A stretch of DNA of 64,000 bases from Seohaeicola zhoushanensis (GTDB lineage: Bacteria; Pseudomonadota; Alphaproteobacteria; Rhodobacterales; Rhodobacteraceae). The DNA lies in assembly GCF_014656415.1 (NCBI RefSeq), contig NZ_BNCJ01000002.1, positions 1-64,000 on the forward strand, in the 5' to 3' direction. The notes below the pieces were generated by a model that saw only the letters and a program-made list of their open reading frames with translations, was not told the origin of the DNA and did no database searches. Both the position numbers and the translations under genes were made by a program. Position 1 is the stretch's first letter. The number at the start of each line of letters is the position of its first letter. This document shows positions 42,183-50,553 of this stretch, piece after piece.

Positions 42183-43001
42183 ATGAGCTTCACCTCCCAA
42201 GGCTTTCCGATGATGCTGACCTTCGATCTCGACTGCGAGACGATGTGGACGGCCCGCGACCCCGAGGCATATATGCGCCCGATCCTGATGAGCCAGGGCG
42301 CCTATGGCTGGAAGCGCGGCGTCTGGCGGGTGATGGACGTGCTGCGCCGCTATGACATCAAGTCGACCTTCTTCGTTCCCGGCCTGGTGGTCGAGGCGCA
42401 TCCCGAGGTGATCGAGGCGCTGCTGAAAGAGGGCCACGAGATCGCCCACCACAGCCACACCCACCGCTGGATCGTGACGTTGACCCCCGAGGAAGAGCGC
42501 GAGGAGATGGAACTGGCGCAGCAGGCGATCATCAAGGCCACGGGCCAGGCGCCCAAAGGGTGGCGTTCCCCCGCGGCCGAGGTCACCAGCCTGACCATGG
42601 ACCTCATCAAGGAATACGGCTTCGCCTATTCCTCGAACTTCTTCGACGATGATGCACCCTACATGCTGAAGGTGCGCGGGCAGGAGATCGACTGCGTCGA
42701 GCTGCCCTTCCGATATATCAACACCGATAGCCCCTATTTCCAGTTCGCCAAGATCCTGCCGGGCCGCACCATCACCTCGCCCCGCCAGGTGCTCGACACC
42801 TGGAGCTGGGAGTTCGACACGCTTTATGCCGAGGACCGGATGATGGTGCTGGCCTGCCACCCCGAGTTCATCGGCCAGCCTTCGGGCGCGATCCTGCTCG
42901 ACCGCTTCATCCAGCACATCCTCAAGCACGAGAACGTCTGGATCGACCGCTGCGACCGCATCGCAGCGGATATGGCGGTGAAGCTGCGGGCCGCAGAATG
43001 A
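42183..43001 (+). CDS. NodB-fold polysaccharide deacetylase/allantoinase-like hydrolase
   Basis: This 272-residue NodB-homology protein has motif 1 'TFDLDCET' (catalytic Asp and metal Asp) and motif 2 'EIAHHSHTHRWI' (H-x3-H type ligands). Motif 3 is 'GWRSPAAEVTS' and the late His is in 'LACHPEFIGQP'. The sequence has the look of the cytosolic PuuE-allantoinase/PgdA group. No signal peptide is visible, so the substrate is probably an imported amide or N-acyl compound and not cell-wall polymer. It follows the transporter by 24 bases and overlaps the first SDR gene by four. Confidence 0.88.
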   Translation: MSFTSQGFPMMLTFDLDCETMWTARDPEAYMRPILMSQGAYGWKRGVWRVMDVLRRYDIKSTFFVPGLVVEAHPEVIEALLKEGHEIAHHSHTHRWIVTLTPEEEREEMELAQQAIIKATGQAPKGWRSPAAEVTSLTMDLIKEYGFAYSSNFFDDDAPYMLKVRGQEIDCVELPFRYINTDSPYFQFAKILPGRTITSPRQVLDTWSWEFDTLYAEDRMMVLACHPEFIGQPSGAILLDRFIQHILKHENVWIDRCDRIAADMAVKLRAAE

Positions 43002-43729
43002 CTTCGCTGGCAGGGCTCAAGGCCGTCGTCACTGGCGGTGCAGCCGGTATCGGCTGGGCCACGGTCGCCCGGCTGACCGAACAGGGCGCGCAGGTCGCGG
43101 TGATCGACCGCAGCCCGTGCCCCGAGGCCGGAACGCTGGGATTCCTTGCCGACATGACCGACGCCCAAGCTCTGTCGACGGCGATGGCCGACGCGGCCCA
43201 GGCCCTGGGCGGCATCGACATCCTGGTGAACAGCGCTGGAATCGACCTCGAAGCACCGAGCGAGAGCGTCGCCGACGGCGATTGGTCCCGCGTGATCGAG
43301 GTCAACCTCACCGGCCCGATGCGCGCCGCACGCGCGGCGTTTCCCTGGCTTGCGAAGTCGGACAAGGCCGCGATCGTAAACATCGCCTCCGCCGCCGGCC
43401 TGCGGCCGATCCCCGACCGCGCCGCCTATACATCGTCCAAGGCCGGCCTCATCATGCTGTCGAAATCGCTGGCGCTTGACTGGGCCGACGAGGGCATCCG
43501 CGTCAACGTGGTCTGCCCCGGCGCGGTACAGACTGCGCTTTTCGCCACCTCCTACGAAGGCGCGGCGAACCCCGAGGCGCGGTTGGCCGAGATCCGCGCA
43601 CGCTACCCGCTCAAGCGCGTGGCCGAACCCGAGGAACTGGCCGAGGCTATCGTCTTCCTCGCCAGCCCCGCCGCCTCCTACATCACCGGCGTCGCCCTTG
43701 CGGTGGACGGCGGCCGCAGCTTCCACTGA
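42998..43729 (+). CDS. SDR family oxidoreductase
   Basis: This 243-residue classical SDR has cofactor motif 'TGGAAGIGWA', Asp37-like 'VIDRS' at the end of strand 2 (suggesting NAD), 'NSAG' in strand 4, 'IVNIASAAG' with the active-site Ser, and 'YTSSK'. The C-terminal 'YITGVALAVDGG' is typical. It overlaps the NodB-fold gene by four bases and is followed within nine bases by a second SDR. The pair may run consecutive or opposite redox steps. Confidence 0.92.
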   Translation: MTSLAGLKAVVTGGAAGIGWATVARLTEQGAQVAVIDRSPCPEAGTLGFLADMTDAQALSTAMADAAQALGGIDILVNSAGIDLEAPSESVADGDWSRVIEVNLTGPMRAARAAFPWLAKSDKAAIVNIASAAGLRPIPDRAAYTSSKAGLIMLSKSLALDWADEGIRVNVVCPGAVQTALFATSYEGAANPEARLAEIRARYPLKRVAEPEELAEAIVFLASPAASYITGVALAVDGGRSFH

Positions 43730-43737
43730 GGTTGGAC

Positions 43738-44475
43738 ATGCAGAGGTTCACCGGCAAGACGGCCATCGTCACCGGCGGGGCAGGCGGCATCGGCCTCGCC
43801 ACCGCGACGCGGCTGGCCTCGGAAGGGGCGAATGTCGCGGTCTTCGACCTGAACCGCGCCGCGCGCCCCGACAGCGCGCAGGCCGGCTGGCTCTCGCTTG
43901 ATTTCGACGGCACCGACGGCGCGGCGCTGTCCTCGGCAGTCGTCCAGGTCGAGGCTGAGCTTGGTCCGGTCGACATCCTCTTCAACAACCTCGGCCAGAG
44001 CGGCCGCGAACGGGCCGGGCTGTTCTGCGAAAGCGACGAGGAGGTCTGGCGCTTCGTCACCGAGATCAACCTGATGTCGACCATGCGTGCCTGCCGGCTG
44101 ATCGCGCCGGGCATGCAGGCGCGTGGTCGCGGCCGCATCGTCAACATGTCGAGCGATGCGGCGCTCTCGGGTGACCTCCGCCTCGCCGATTACGCGGCCG
44201 CCAAGATGGGAATCGTCGGCTTCACCCGCGCGCTGGCGCAGGAGCTCGCCCCGCATGGCGTGACGGTGAACGCCGTTTGCCCCGGCGCCATCGCGACCGA
44301 GGCCCACAAGCGAATCCCGCGCGCCACGCTCGACGCGCTGGTCGCCGCCACACCCGCCGGCTTCATCGCCACCGCCGCCGAAGTCGGCGGCCTGGTGGCC
44401 TATCTCGCCTCCGACGAGGCGCGCTTCGTCACCGGCCAGACCATCGCCATCAACGGCGGCCGGAACATGATCTGA
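43738..44475 (+). CDS. SDR family oxidoreductase, second of a tandem pair
   Basis: This 245-residue SDR has 'TGGAGGIGLA', 'VFDLN', 'VNMSSDAALSG' and 'YAAAK'. The usual 'NNAG' reads 'NNLGQ', a change near the active site. ATG at 43738 is preferred; a TTG at 43732 is two codons earlier. It differs considerably from the SDR just upstream, so the pair is not a recent tandem duplication. Confidence 0.92.
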   Translation: MQRFTGKTAIVTGGAGGIGLATATRLASEGANVAVFDLNRAARPDSAQAGWLSLDFDGTDGAALSSAVVQVEAELGPVDILFNNLGQSGRERAGLFCESDEEVWRFVTEINLMSTMRACRLIAPGMQARGRGRIVNMSSDAALSGDLRLADYAAAKMGIVGFTRALAQELAPHGVTVNAVCPGAIATEAHKRIPRATLDALVAATPAGFIATAAEVGGLVAYLASDEARFVTGQTIAINGGRNMI

Positions 44476-44490
44476 GTGAAAGGACCTGAA

Positions 44491-45873
44491 GTGACCGATA
44501 TTGCCGACCTTGGCGCCGTCGCCCTCGCCGCGGAAATCGCCGCCGGCCGGATCTCCCCGGTCGAGGCCGTCGAGGCCGCCCTGGCCCGGATCTACGACCG
44601 TGCCGAGCTGAACGCCTTCGTCACCGTCTGCGCCGACGAAGCCCGCGAGGCGGCCCGCGCGGCTGAGGCTGCAGTGACGAGGGGGGACGCTCTGGGGCCG
44701 CTGCACGGTGTGCCCTTCTCGGTCAAGGACCTGATCAATACCAAGGGTGTACGCACCACCCAGGGGTCGAAGGCCTTCGAACATTTCGTGCCCGACACCG
44801 ACGCCGTCTCGGTCGCGCGGGCAAAGGCCGCCGGCGGCATCTTGATCGGGAAGACCACCACGCCAGAGTTCGGCCACAAGCCCGAAGCGACCTCCCCGGT
44901 CTCGGGCCGCACGCTGCACCCGACGCATCCCGACCGCTCCCCCGGCGCCTCGAGCACCGGCTCGGCGGTGGCCGTTGCCGCCGGCATGGGGCCGCTTTCC
45001 ATCGGCTCCGACGGCGGCGGATCGATCCGCATCCCGGCTGCCTGCTGCGGTGTCGTCGGGCTGAAAGCGACGCTCGGCATGATCCCGCACCTCCAGCTGC
45101 CTGACATGTTCGGCGCCAATTCCTATGTCGGTCCGATGGCGCGCAACGTTGCCGACGCCACATTGTTCTTCGAGGCGATGGCCGGTTTTGACCGGATGGA
45201 CCCCTATGGCCAGGCCGTGCTGCCGCCCGAAAAGCGGGTTAATGACCTGCGCGGCCTGCGCGTCGGCTGGTTGCCGAATGGTGGCGCGAAGGTCGACCCG
45301 GAGGTCGCCGCCATGACCCGTGCGGCGGTCGACGCGATGGCGGCACGGGGCGCCGAGGTCGATGAGATCGACCTCGACTTCAAGGGCATGGAGCCGGCCT
45401 TCCTCACCGTTCTTCGCGCCGGCCTGTCCTCGCGTGTCGGGCCGCAGGTGGCGAAGTTCGGCAACGTGCTGGACAACACCCTGCTGGTGCGCATCCTCGA
45501 AGGCTCCAAGCTCAGCGCCAATGACCTCTCGTCGGCAGCTTACGAACGCACCCGCTTCTTCCGCCTCCTGCAGGAGGCGCTGGCCCGTTTCGACGTGATC
45601 GTCTCGCCGGTGCTGACCGCCCCGGCGATCCCGATCTCACTCGATACTGCCGGGGAAGTCGAGGTGGCGGGCAACCGCGGCACCATCCGCGGCGCCTGGT
45701 ATCCGTTTACCTACCCGCTCAACCTGACCGGCCACCCGGCGATCTCGATGCCCTGCGGCAAGACTTCGGAAGGTCTGCCGGTCGGGCTGCAGATCATGGG
45801 CAGATGGTATTCCGACCGGACGATCCTCGATGTTGCGCGCCTTCTTGAAGAAGCCCTGGCAGGCAGCGAGTAA
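44491..45873 (+). CDS. Amidase-signature family hydrolase
   Basis: This 460-residue amidase (GatA/fatty-acid-amide-hydrolase superfamily) has the Ser-cisSer-Lys triad: Lys79 in 'PFSVKDLI', the cis-Ser around 154-155 in 'PGASSTGSAVAVAAG', and Ser178 in 'GSDGGGSIRIPAA'. It hydrolyses a C-N amide bond in the cytosol. I chose GTG at 44491, which has AAAGGA six bases upstream; GTG at 44476 directly abuts the SDR stop and is the alternative. It ends the operon and suggests that the imported compound is an amide or yields one. Glutamyl-tRNA amidotransferase is unlikely without gatB and gatC. Confidence 0.92.
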   Translation: MTDIADLGAVALAAEIAAGRISPVEAVEAALARIYDRAELNAFVTVCADEAREAARAAEAAVTRGDALGPLHGVPFSVKDLINTKGVRTTQGSKAFEHFVPDTDAVSVARAKAAGGILIGKTTTPEFGHKPEATSPVSGRTLHPTHPDRSPGASSTGSAVAVAAGMGPLSIGSDGGGSIRIPAACCGVVGLKATLGMIPHLQLPDMFGANSYVGPMARNVADATLFFEAMAGFDRMDPYGQAVLPPEKRVNDLRGLRVGWLPNGGAKVDPEVAAMTRAAVDAMAARGAEVDEIDLDFKGMEPAFLTVLRAGLSSRVGPQVAKFGNVLDNTLLVRILEGSKLSANDLSSAAYERTRFFRLLQEALARFDVIVSPVLTAPAIPISLDTAGEVEVAGNRGTIRGAWYPFTYPLNLTGHPAISMPCGKTSEGLPVGLQIMGRWYSDRTILDVARLLEEALAGSE

Positions 45874-46011
45874 GGGAAACTGACCGAGCAGGGCAGGGTA
45901 GTGACGCTGATGCTTGGGAAGACAATTGATGGCACGTTCGAGGATCTTCGGACGCGTCGCGCGTTCCTGCCCTTCGCGCCGATTATGCAGGTTCATATGC
46001 GTTGTCACTTC

Positions 46012-46164
46012 GCAACGTCCAGGAGCCTCAAGTCTGCGGGCGAAAAAAGGGGACCTGACGACCAGAGCCGGCGGTTGATCGGACGGACCAAGGGCGGGCC
46101 GAATACAAAGCCGCATGCCGACATTGATGCGAAAGGTGGCCCGGTTCGTTCCTTCATGACCGCA
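46012..46164 (+). pseudogene. IS5-family transposase fragment
   Basis: A short open stretch translates to 'RRLIGRTKGGPNTKPHADID' (starting near 46069) and on to 'FMTA', preceded by 'KSAGEKRGPDDQ'. This is the middle of an IS427/IS5-group transposase. The N- and C-terminal thirds are missing and no terminal repeats are seen, so it is a relic. It lies between the amidase operon and the IclR gene, in an otherwise gene-free gap of about 315 bases (45874-46188). Confidence 0.75.
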
Positions 46165-46188
46165 TACCGATGCGCAGTCGGCCCCAAC

Positions 46189-46965
46189 TCAGCCTTCCAG
46201 TCGAGTCAGGGGCGAGATGGCGTTGGCGGTGTCCTGTAGGGCAGGCAGGATGTCGCGACGAAGGCGGTCATCCGTCCAGCTATGGGCCGAGACCGAGCAT
46301 TGCACGGCGGCCAGGGCGCGTCCGTTCGGGCCGGTGATCGGCGCTGAGATGGCGACTTCATTGAGGATCATCTGGTCTCGCGAGATCGCATAGCCCTGGG
46401 CCGTAGCCTCTTCCAGAAGGCGACCGATTTCGGCCCGGTCGGTGATTGCCCGAGGTGTCACCGCGCCGATGGGCCAGGTTGCTATGGCTTCATCCCTTGC
46501 CGCGCGATCATGCGTGGAAAGGATCGCGCGACCGGCTGCGGTCGAGATCGCCGGGATGCGGCGGCCCGGGATCGTTGCAGCAAAGGCGGTGCGCTTGCAG
46601 GGCAGGCGGCTGACATAGATGATGTGGTCGCCCGAGAGTTCGGCCAGGTTGACAGTCTCGCCAAGCTGCTGCGAAAGCTCGATCAGCTTGGGCATGGCGC
46701 TGGAAACCAGCGGGTTCGACCAGTAGTAGGCATATGCCATCTCCAGCCATGTGTGCGACGGCCGATAGCGGCGGGTCTTGCTGTCCTTAACCAGAAGACC
46801 TTCCATGTGGAGGGTGTTGGCGAGTCGCTGCACAGCGCTCTTGTCGAGCCCGGTGATCGCGACGAAGTCGGTCAGCGAGAGGTCGCTATGGGTTTCGTCG
46901 AATGCGCGCAGAAGGCGCAGGCCCTTGGCCAGCGTGCCCGCGTACAAGCTATTGTTCTTCGACAT
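46189..46965 (-). CDS. IclR family transcriptional regulator
   Basis: This 258-residue protein has an N-terminal IclR winged HTH ('LSLTDFVAITGLDKSAVQRL', about residues 29-48). A GAF-like effector domain follows, with 'LPCKRTAFAATIPGRRIPAI' and 'STAAGRAILS'. It is divergent from the third peptide-type importer operon. Three TATTGA/TCAATA boxes between the two genes are candidate binding sites. It probably controls uptake and hydrolysis of the imported peptide-like substrate. Confidence 0.94.
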   Translation of the reverse strand: MSKNNSLYAGTLAKGLRLLRAFDETHSDLSLTDFVAITGLDKSAVQRLANTLHMEGLLVKDSKTRRYRPSHTWLEMAYAYYWSNPLVSSAMPKLIELSQQLGETVNLAELSGDHIIYVSRLPCKRTAFAATIPGRRIPAISTAAGRAILSTHDRAARDEAIATWPIGAVTPRAITDRAEIGRLLEEATAQGYAISRDQMILNEVAISAPITGPNGRALAAVQCSVSAHSWTDDRLRRDILPALQDTANAISPLTRLEG

Positions 46966-46994
46966 CGGCTAGCCCCCCTGGGCTGGTGCGGTTT

Positions 46995-47054
46995 CCTATT
47001 GACTCGTGGCGGATCTGCATGGCGATAATATCAATAGGTGCGCTTAGGTATTGA
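46995..47054. promoter_or_regulatory. CCTATTGA/TCAATAGG dyad and third TATTGA box, candidate IclR sites
   Basis: CCTATTGA (46995-47002) and TCAATAGG (47031-47038) are perfect inverted copies 28 bases apart. TATTGA recurs at 47049-47054. The TTGACT at 46999-47004 could be a -35 element for the importer operon. Role inferred from position between the IclR gene and the binding-protein gene. Confidence 0.5.
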
Positions 47055-47112
47055 ATAGTGATACGTTAGCGCCAAAAAATAGACTAAGCAATTGAATTGC
47101 AGGGAGACCTAC

Positions 47113-48636
47113 ATGACCAAGACCGCACTGAGATCGACGATCGCCGGCATCGCGCTTGCCGCTTCGGCAGGCGTAGCTCTGGCCGACAAGGCGTCGGACA
47201 CGTTGAACATGGCGTTCACCAAGGAACTGGAGAACGTCGACAGCTATTTCAACTCGTCGCGCGAAGGCGTCGTGATGCAGCGGGCCGTCTGGGACGGGCT
47301 GATCTACCGTGATCCGGTGACCAATGAGTATGTCGGCAACCTTGCGACAAGCTGGACCTGGATCGACGACACCACGCTGGAACTGAAGCTGCGCGAGGGC
47401 GTGAAGTTCCACAATGGCGAGGATTTCAACGCCGATGACGTGGTCTTCACGGTCAACTTCGTGGCCAAGGAAGAGAACGGCGTGAAAACCCAGCGCAACG
47501 TCAACTGGATGAAGTCCGCCGAGAAAGTCGACGACTACACCGTGCGCATCCTGCTCAAGGAAAAATTCCCGGCCGCGATCGAATTCCTCTCTGGCCCGGT
47601 CTCGATCTATCCCAACGAATACTATGCCGAGGCCGGTCCGTCGGGGATGGGGCTCAAGCCGGTGGGCACCGGCCCCTACAAGGTGACTTCGGTGGTTCCG
47701 GGCCAGCATTTCGTGCTGGAGAAGAACGAGAACTACTTCGACGGCCCGAAAGGCCAGCCGAGCATCGGCAAGATCGACATCCGCACCGTGCCGGACGTGA
47801 ACACCCAGATCGCCGAGCTGTTCTCGGGCACGCTCGATATGATCTGGCAGGTTCCGGCGGACCAGGCCGAAAAGCTGGCCTCGATGGGCGATTTCACCGT
47901 CGCCAACGAATCGACCATGCGTGTCGGCTACCTCTCGATGGATGCGGCGGGCCGTTCGAGCATGGACCCGAACCCGTTCAAGGATGTGCGGGTGCGTCAG
48001 GCGGTCAACTATGCCATCGACCGCAAGGCGATGGTCGAAAACCTGCTGAAAGGTAAGTCGGTTCAGGTCGACACGCCCTGCTTCCCGAGCCAGTTCGGCT
48101 GCGCGACGGATGCGGCGGTCGTCTATGAATACAACCCCGAGAAGGCCAAGGCGCTGCTGGCCGAAGCCGGATACCCCGATGGGTTCACGACCGAGTTCTA
48201 CGCCTACCGCGACCGCGACTACGCCGAGGCGATTGCCAGCTATCTGAACGCGGTCGGCATCAAGATCGACTTCAAGATGCTGCAGTATTCCGCGCTGCGC
48301 GAACTGAACATGAAGGGCGAAGTGCCGCTGTCGTTCATGACCTGGGGCAGCTACTCGATCAACGACGCATCTGCGATGGTCAGCCAGTTCTTCAAGCATG
48401 GCAGTCTCGACGATGCCCGCGACGATCAGGTAAAGGCGGACCTTGAGGTCGCCGACAGCTCGACCGATCCGGCCACGCGCAAGGAATACTATGCCAAGGC
48501 GATCGCCCGGATCACCGAGGAAGCCTACTGGGCGCCGATGTTCAGCTACAACACCAACTACGTGTTCAAGTCCGACGTCGAATACACCCCGACTGCCGAC
48601 GAAGTGCTGCGCTTCACCACGATGAAGTGGAAGTGA
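47113..48636 (+). CDS. Peptide-type ABC substrate-binding protein (SBP family 5), third system
   Basis: This 507-residue periplasmic protein has a Sec signal peptide (about residues 1-24, ending 'GVALADKA'). Family-5 blocks include 'LREGVKFHNGEDFNADDVVF' and 'RVRQAVNYAIDRKAMVENLL'. Start 47113 has AGGGAGA upstream; the frame is open seven codons further left. It is followed by two stem-loops and the permease genes. The gamma-glutamyltransferase-like and M20 genes downstream suggest small peptides or gamma-glutamyl compounds as ligand. Confidence 0.94.
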   Translation: MTKTALRSTIAGIALAASAGVALADKASDTLNMAFTKELENVDSYFNSSREGVVMQRAVWDGLIYRDPVTNEYVGNLATSWTWIDDTTLELKLREGVKFHNGEDFNADDVVFTVNFVAKEENGVKTQRNVNWMKSAEKVDDYTVRILLKEKFPAAIEFLSGPVSIYPNEYYAEAGPSGMGLKPVGTGPYKVTSVVPGQHFVLEKNENYFDGPKGQPSIGKIDIRTVPDVNTQIAELFSGTLDMIWQVPADQAEKLASMGDFTVANESTMRVGYLSMDAAGRSSMDPNPFKDVRVRQAVNYAIDRKAMVENLLKGKSVQVDTPCFPSQFGCATDAAVVYEYNPEKAKALLAEAGYPDGFTTEFYAYRDRDYAEAIASYLNAVGIKIDFKMLQYSALRELNMKGEVPLSFMTWGSYSINDASAMVSQFFKHGSLDDARDDQVKADLEVADSSTDPATRKEYYAKAIARITEEAYWAPMFSYNTNYVFKSDVEYTPTADEVLRFTTMKWK

Positions 48637-48643
48637 GCCGCCG

Positions 48644-48673
48644 GCCCGGCCTGTCCCTCCGGGCAGGCCGGGC
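48644..48673 (+). promoter_or_regulatory. Stem-loop 1 after the third SBP gene
   Basis: GCCCGGCCTG (48644-48653) pairs perfectly with CAGGCCGGGC (48664-48673); the inner bases can add two or three pairs. It begins eight bases after the SBP stop codon. Confidence 0.6.
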
Positions 48674-48690
48674 GGTTACTTGAGAAAAAT

Positions 48691-48714
48691 GGCCTCGCCC
48701 TTGAAGGCGAGGCC
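48691..48714 (+). promoter_or_regulatory. Stem-loop 2 before the permease gene
   Basis: GGCCTCGCC (48691-48699) pairs perfectly with GGCGAGGCC (48706-48714) around a six-base loop. It ends 17 bases before the GTG start of the permease gene, so it could also affect initiation there. Confidence 0.55.
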
Positions 48715-48731
48715 TGTGACGGGGATTTCAC

Positions 48732-49649
48732 GTGCTTCAGTTCATTCTGAAAAGGCTCGGGCTGGCGATTCTGGTCGCCCTCACCGTGTCCTTCATCAGT
48801 TTCTCGTTGCTGTTCCTCGCCGGTGATCCGGCCGCCGCTCTGGCCGGCGAAACGGCAAGCGGCGAGGACATCGAGGCTATCCGGGTTCTCTACGGCTTTG
48901 ACCGACCCATGCTGGTGCAATACGGCGAGTGGCTCTGGTCGGCCGTGCGCGGGAACTTCGGCGAGAGCTATTATTTCAAACTTCCGGTCTCGAGCCTGAT
49001 TGCCGAACGCCTGTCCGTCACCATGATGCTCGGCGTCTGCGGTATCACTTTTGCACTGCTGATGGCGGTGCCGCTGGGCGTGCTGGCGGCGATGCGGCCG
49101 AATTCGATCATCGACCGGATCGCGCTGTTTCTCAGCGTCGCCGGCCAGGCGCTGCCCTCGTTCTGGTTCGGCCTGATACTGATCGTGGTCTTCGCGATCC
49201 AGCTGCGCTGGCTGCCGGTCTCCGGTGCGGCGACCTGGGCGCATTTCGTGATGCCGACCATCGTGCTGGGCTACTACGCGATGCCGGCGATCATGCGCCT
49301 GACCCGTGCGGGTATGCTCGAGGTGCTGTCCTCGGACTACATCCGCACGGCGCGGGCAAAGGGGGCCTCGGAACTGCGCGTGATGTTCCGCCATGCGCTG
49401 CGGAATGCGATTATCCCGGTGGTCTCGCTGGCCGCAGTCCAGATGGGCTTCATGCTGGGCGGATCCATCGTGGTCGAGTCGATCTTTGCGCTGCATGGCG
49501 CGGGCTACCTGGCCTGGGAAAGCATCGCCCGCAACGACCTGCCCACGGTGCAGGCGCTGATCCTGATCTTCTCGATGTTCTACATCGTCTTCAATTTCCT
49601 GGCCGACGTTCTGAATGCCTGGCTGGACCCGCGCATGAGGAGCAGCTGA
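48732..49649 (+). CDS. Peptide-type ABC transporter permease (DppB-like), third system
   Basis: This 305-residue membrane protein begins at GTG 48732. DppB features are 'AGDPAAALAGETASGEDIEA' near residues 33-52, the EAA loop 'RTARAKGASELRVMFRHALR', and the C-terminal 'WLDPRMRSS'. It ends one base before the next permease gene. Confidence 0.94.
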   Translation: MLQFILKRLGLAILVALTVSFISFSLLFLAGDPAAALAGETASGEDIEAIRVLYGFDRPMLVQYGEWLWSAVRGNFGESYYFKLPVSSLIAERLSVTMMLGVCGITFALLMAVPLGVLAAMRPNSIIDRIALFLSVAGQALPSFWFGLILIVVFAIQLRWLPVSGAATWAHFVMPTIVLGYYAMPAIMRLTRAGMLEVLSSDYIRTARAKGASELRVMFRHALRNAIIPVVSLAAVQMGFMLGGSIVVESIFALHGAGYLAWESIARNDLPTVQALILIFSMFYIVFNFLADVLNAWLDPRMRSS

Positions 49650-49650
49650 C

Positions 49651-50550
49651 ATGGCCAATACCACTGTTGACCCGTTGCTCGAAGAGATCATCGGCCCGAC
49701 GCCGGGGCAATTGCTGCGCAAGCGCGTCTTCGGCCACCAGGGGCTGATGATCGGCGCCGTGGTGCTGGTGCTGATCACGCTGGTCGCGCTGTTCGCGCCC
49801 CAGCTGGCGCCGCACGATCCCTATGCCCAGAGCCTGGTTGCGCGGATGAAGCCGCCGGTCTTCCTGGGCGGCACCTGGGAGCATCCGTTGGGCACCGACC
49901 ATCTGGGCCGCGACTACCTTAGCCGGCTGATCTATGGCGCGCGCGTCTCGCTGATGATCGGGGCCATCGCCGCGGCGATCTCGGGTGTGATCGGCACTGC
50001 GATGGGCGTGGCCGCAGGCTATTTCGGCGGCAGGGTCGATGCCGTTGTCACCTTCCTGATCAACGTGCGTCTGGCGATGCCGGTTGTCCTGGTGGCTCTG
50101 GCGGTGGTGGCGATCCTCGGGGGCTCGCTCACCGTGGTGATCATGGTTCTTGGCTTCCTGCTGTGGGACCGTTTCGCCGTCGTGATGCGGGCGTCGACGC
50201 GGCAGGTGCGCGAACGCGAATACGTGGCGGCGGCGCGCGCCATAGGCGCCTCGACCCCGCGTCTGCTGTTGACCGAGATCATGCCGAACATCCTCAACAA
50301 TCTGATCGTGGTCGTCACCCTGGAAATGGCCCATGCGATCCTGCTGGAAGCCGCGCTGAGCTTCCTCGGGCTGGGGGTGCAGCCACCGACGCCAAGCTGG
50401 GGCCTGATGGTCTCGGAGGGCAAGAACATGATGCTGTTCGAACCCTGGCTGGTGCTGATCCCGGGCGCGGTGCTGTTCGTGATGGTGCTGGCGATCAACC
50501 TGATGGGCGACGGGCTGCGCGACGTGACCGCACCCGAGAACAGGAATTGA
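49651..50550 (+). CDS. Peptide-type ABC transporter permease (DppC-like), third system
   Basis: This 299-residue membrane protein has 'PLGTDHLGRDYLSRLIYGAR' (the GTDxxGRD signature) near residue 88. The EAA loop is 'AAARAIGASTPRLLLTEIMP', and 'AALSFLGLGVQPPTPSWGLM' follows. It pairs with the DppB-like protein encoded just upstream. Confidence 0.95.
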   Translation: MANTTVDPLLEEIIGPTPGQLLRKRVFGHQGLMIGAVVLVLITLVALFAPQLAPHDPYAQSLVARMKPPVFLGGTWEHPLGTDHLGRDYLSRLIYGARVSLMIGAIAAAISGVIGTAMGVAAGYFGGRVDAVVTFLINVRLAMPVVLVALAVVAILGGSLTVVIMVLGFLLWDRFAVVMRASTRQVREREYVAAARAIGASTPRLLLTEIMPNILNNLIVVVTLEMAHAILLEAALSFLGLGVQPPTPSWGLMVSEGKNMMLFEPWLVLIPGAVLFVMVLAINLMGDGLRDVTAPENRN

Positions 50551-50553
50551 CCC

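Noticed and set aside
43678-45090. 470-codon minus-strand open frame
   Set aside because: Antisense of the second SDR and amidase genes, whose catalytic motifs are complete.
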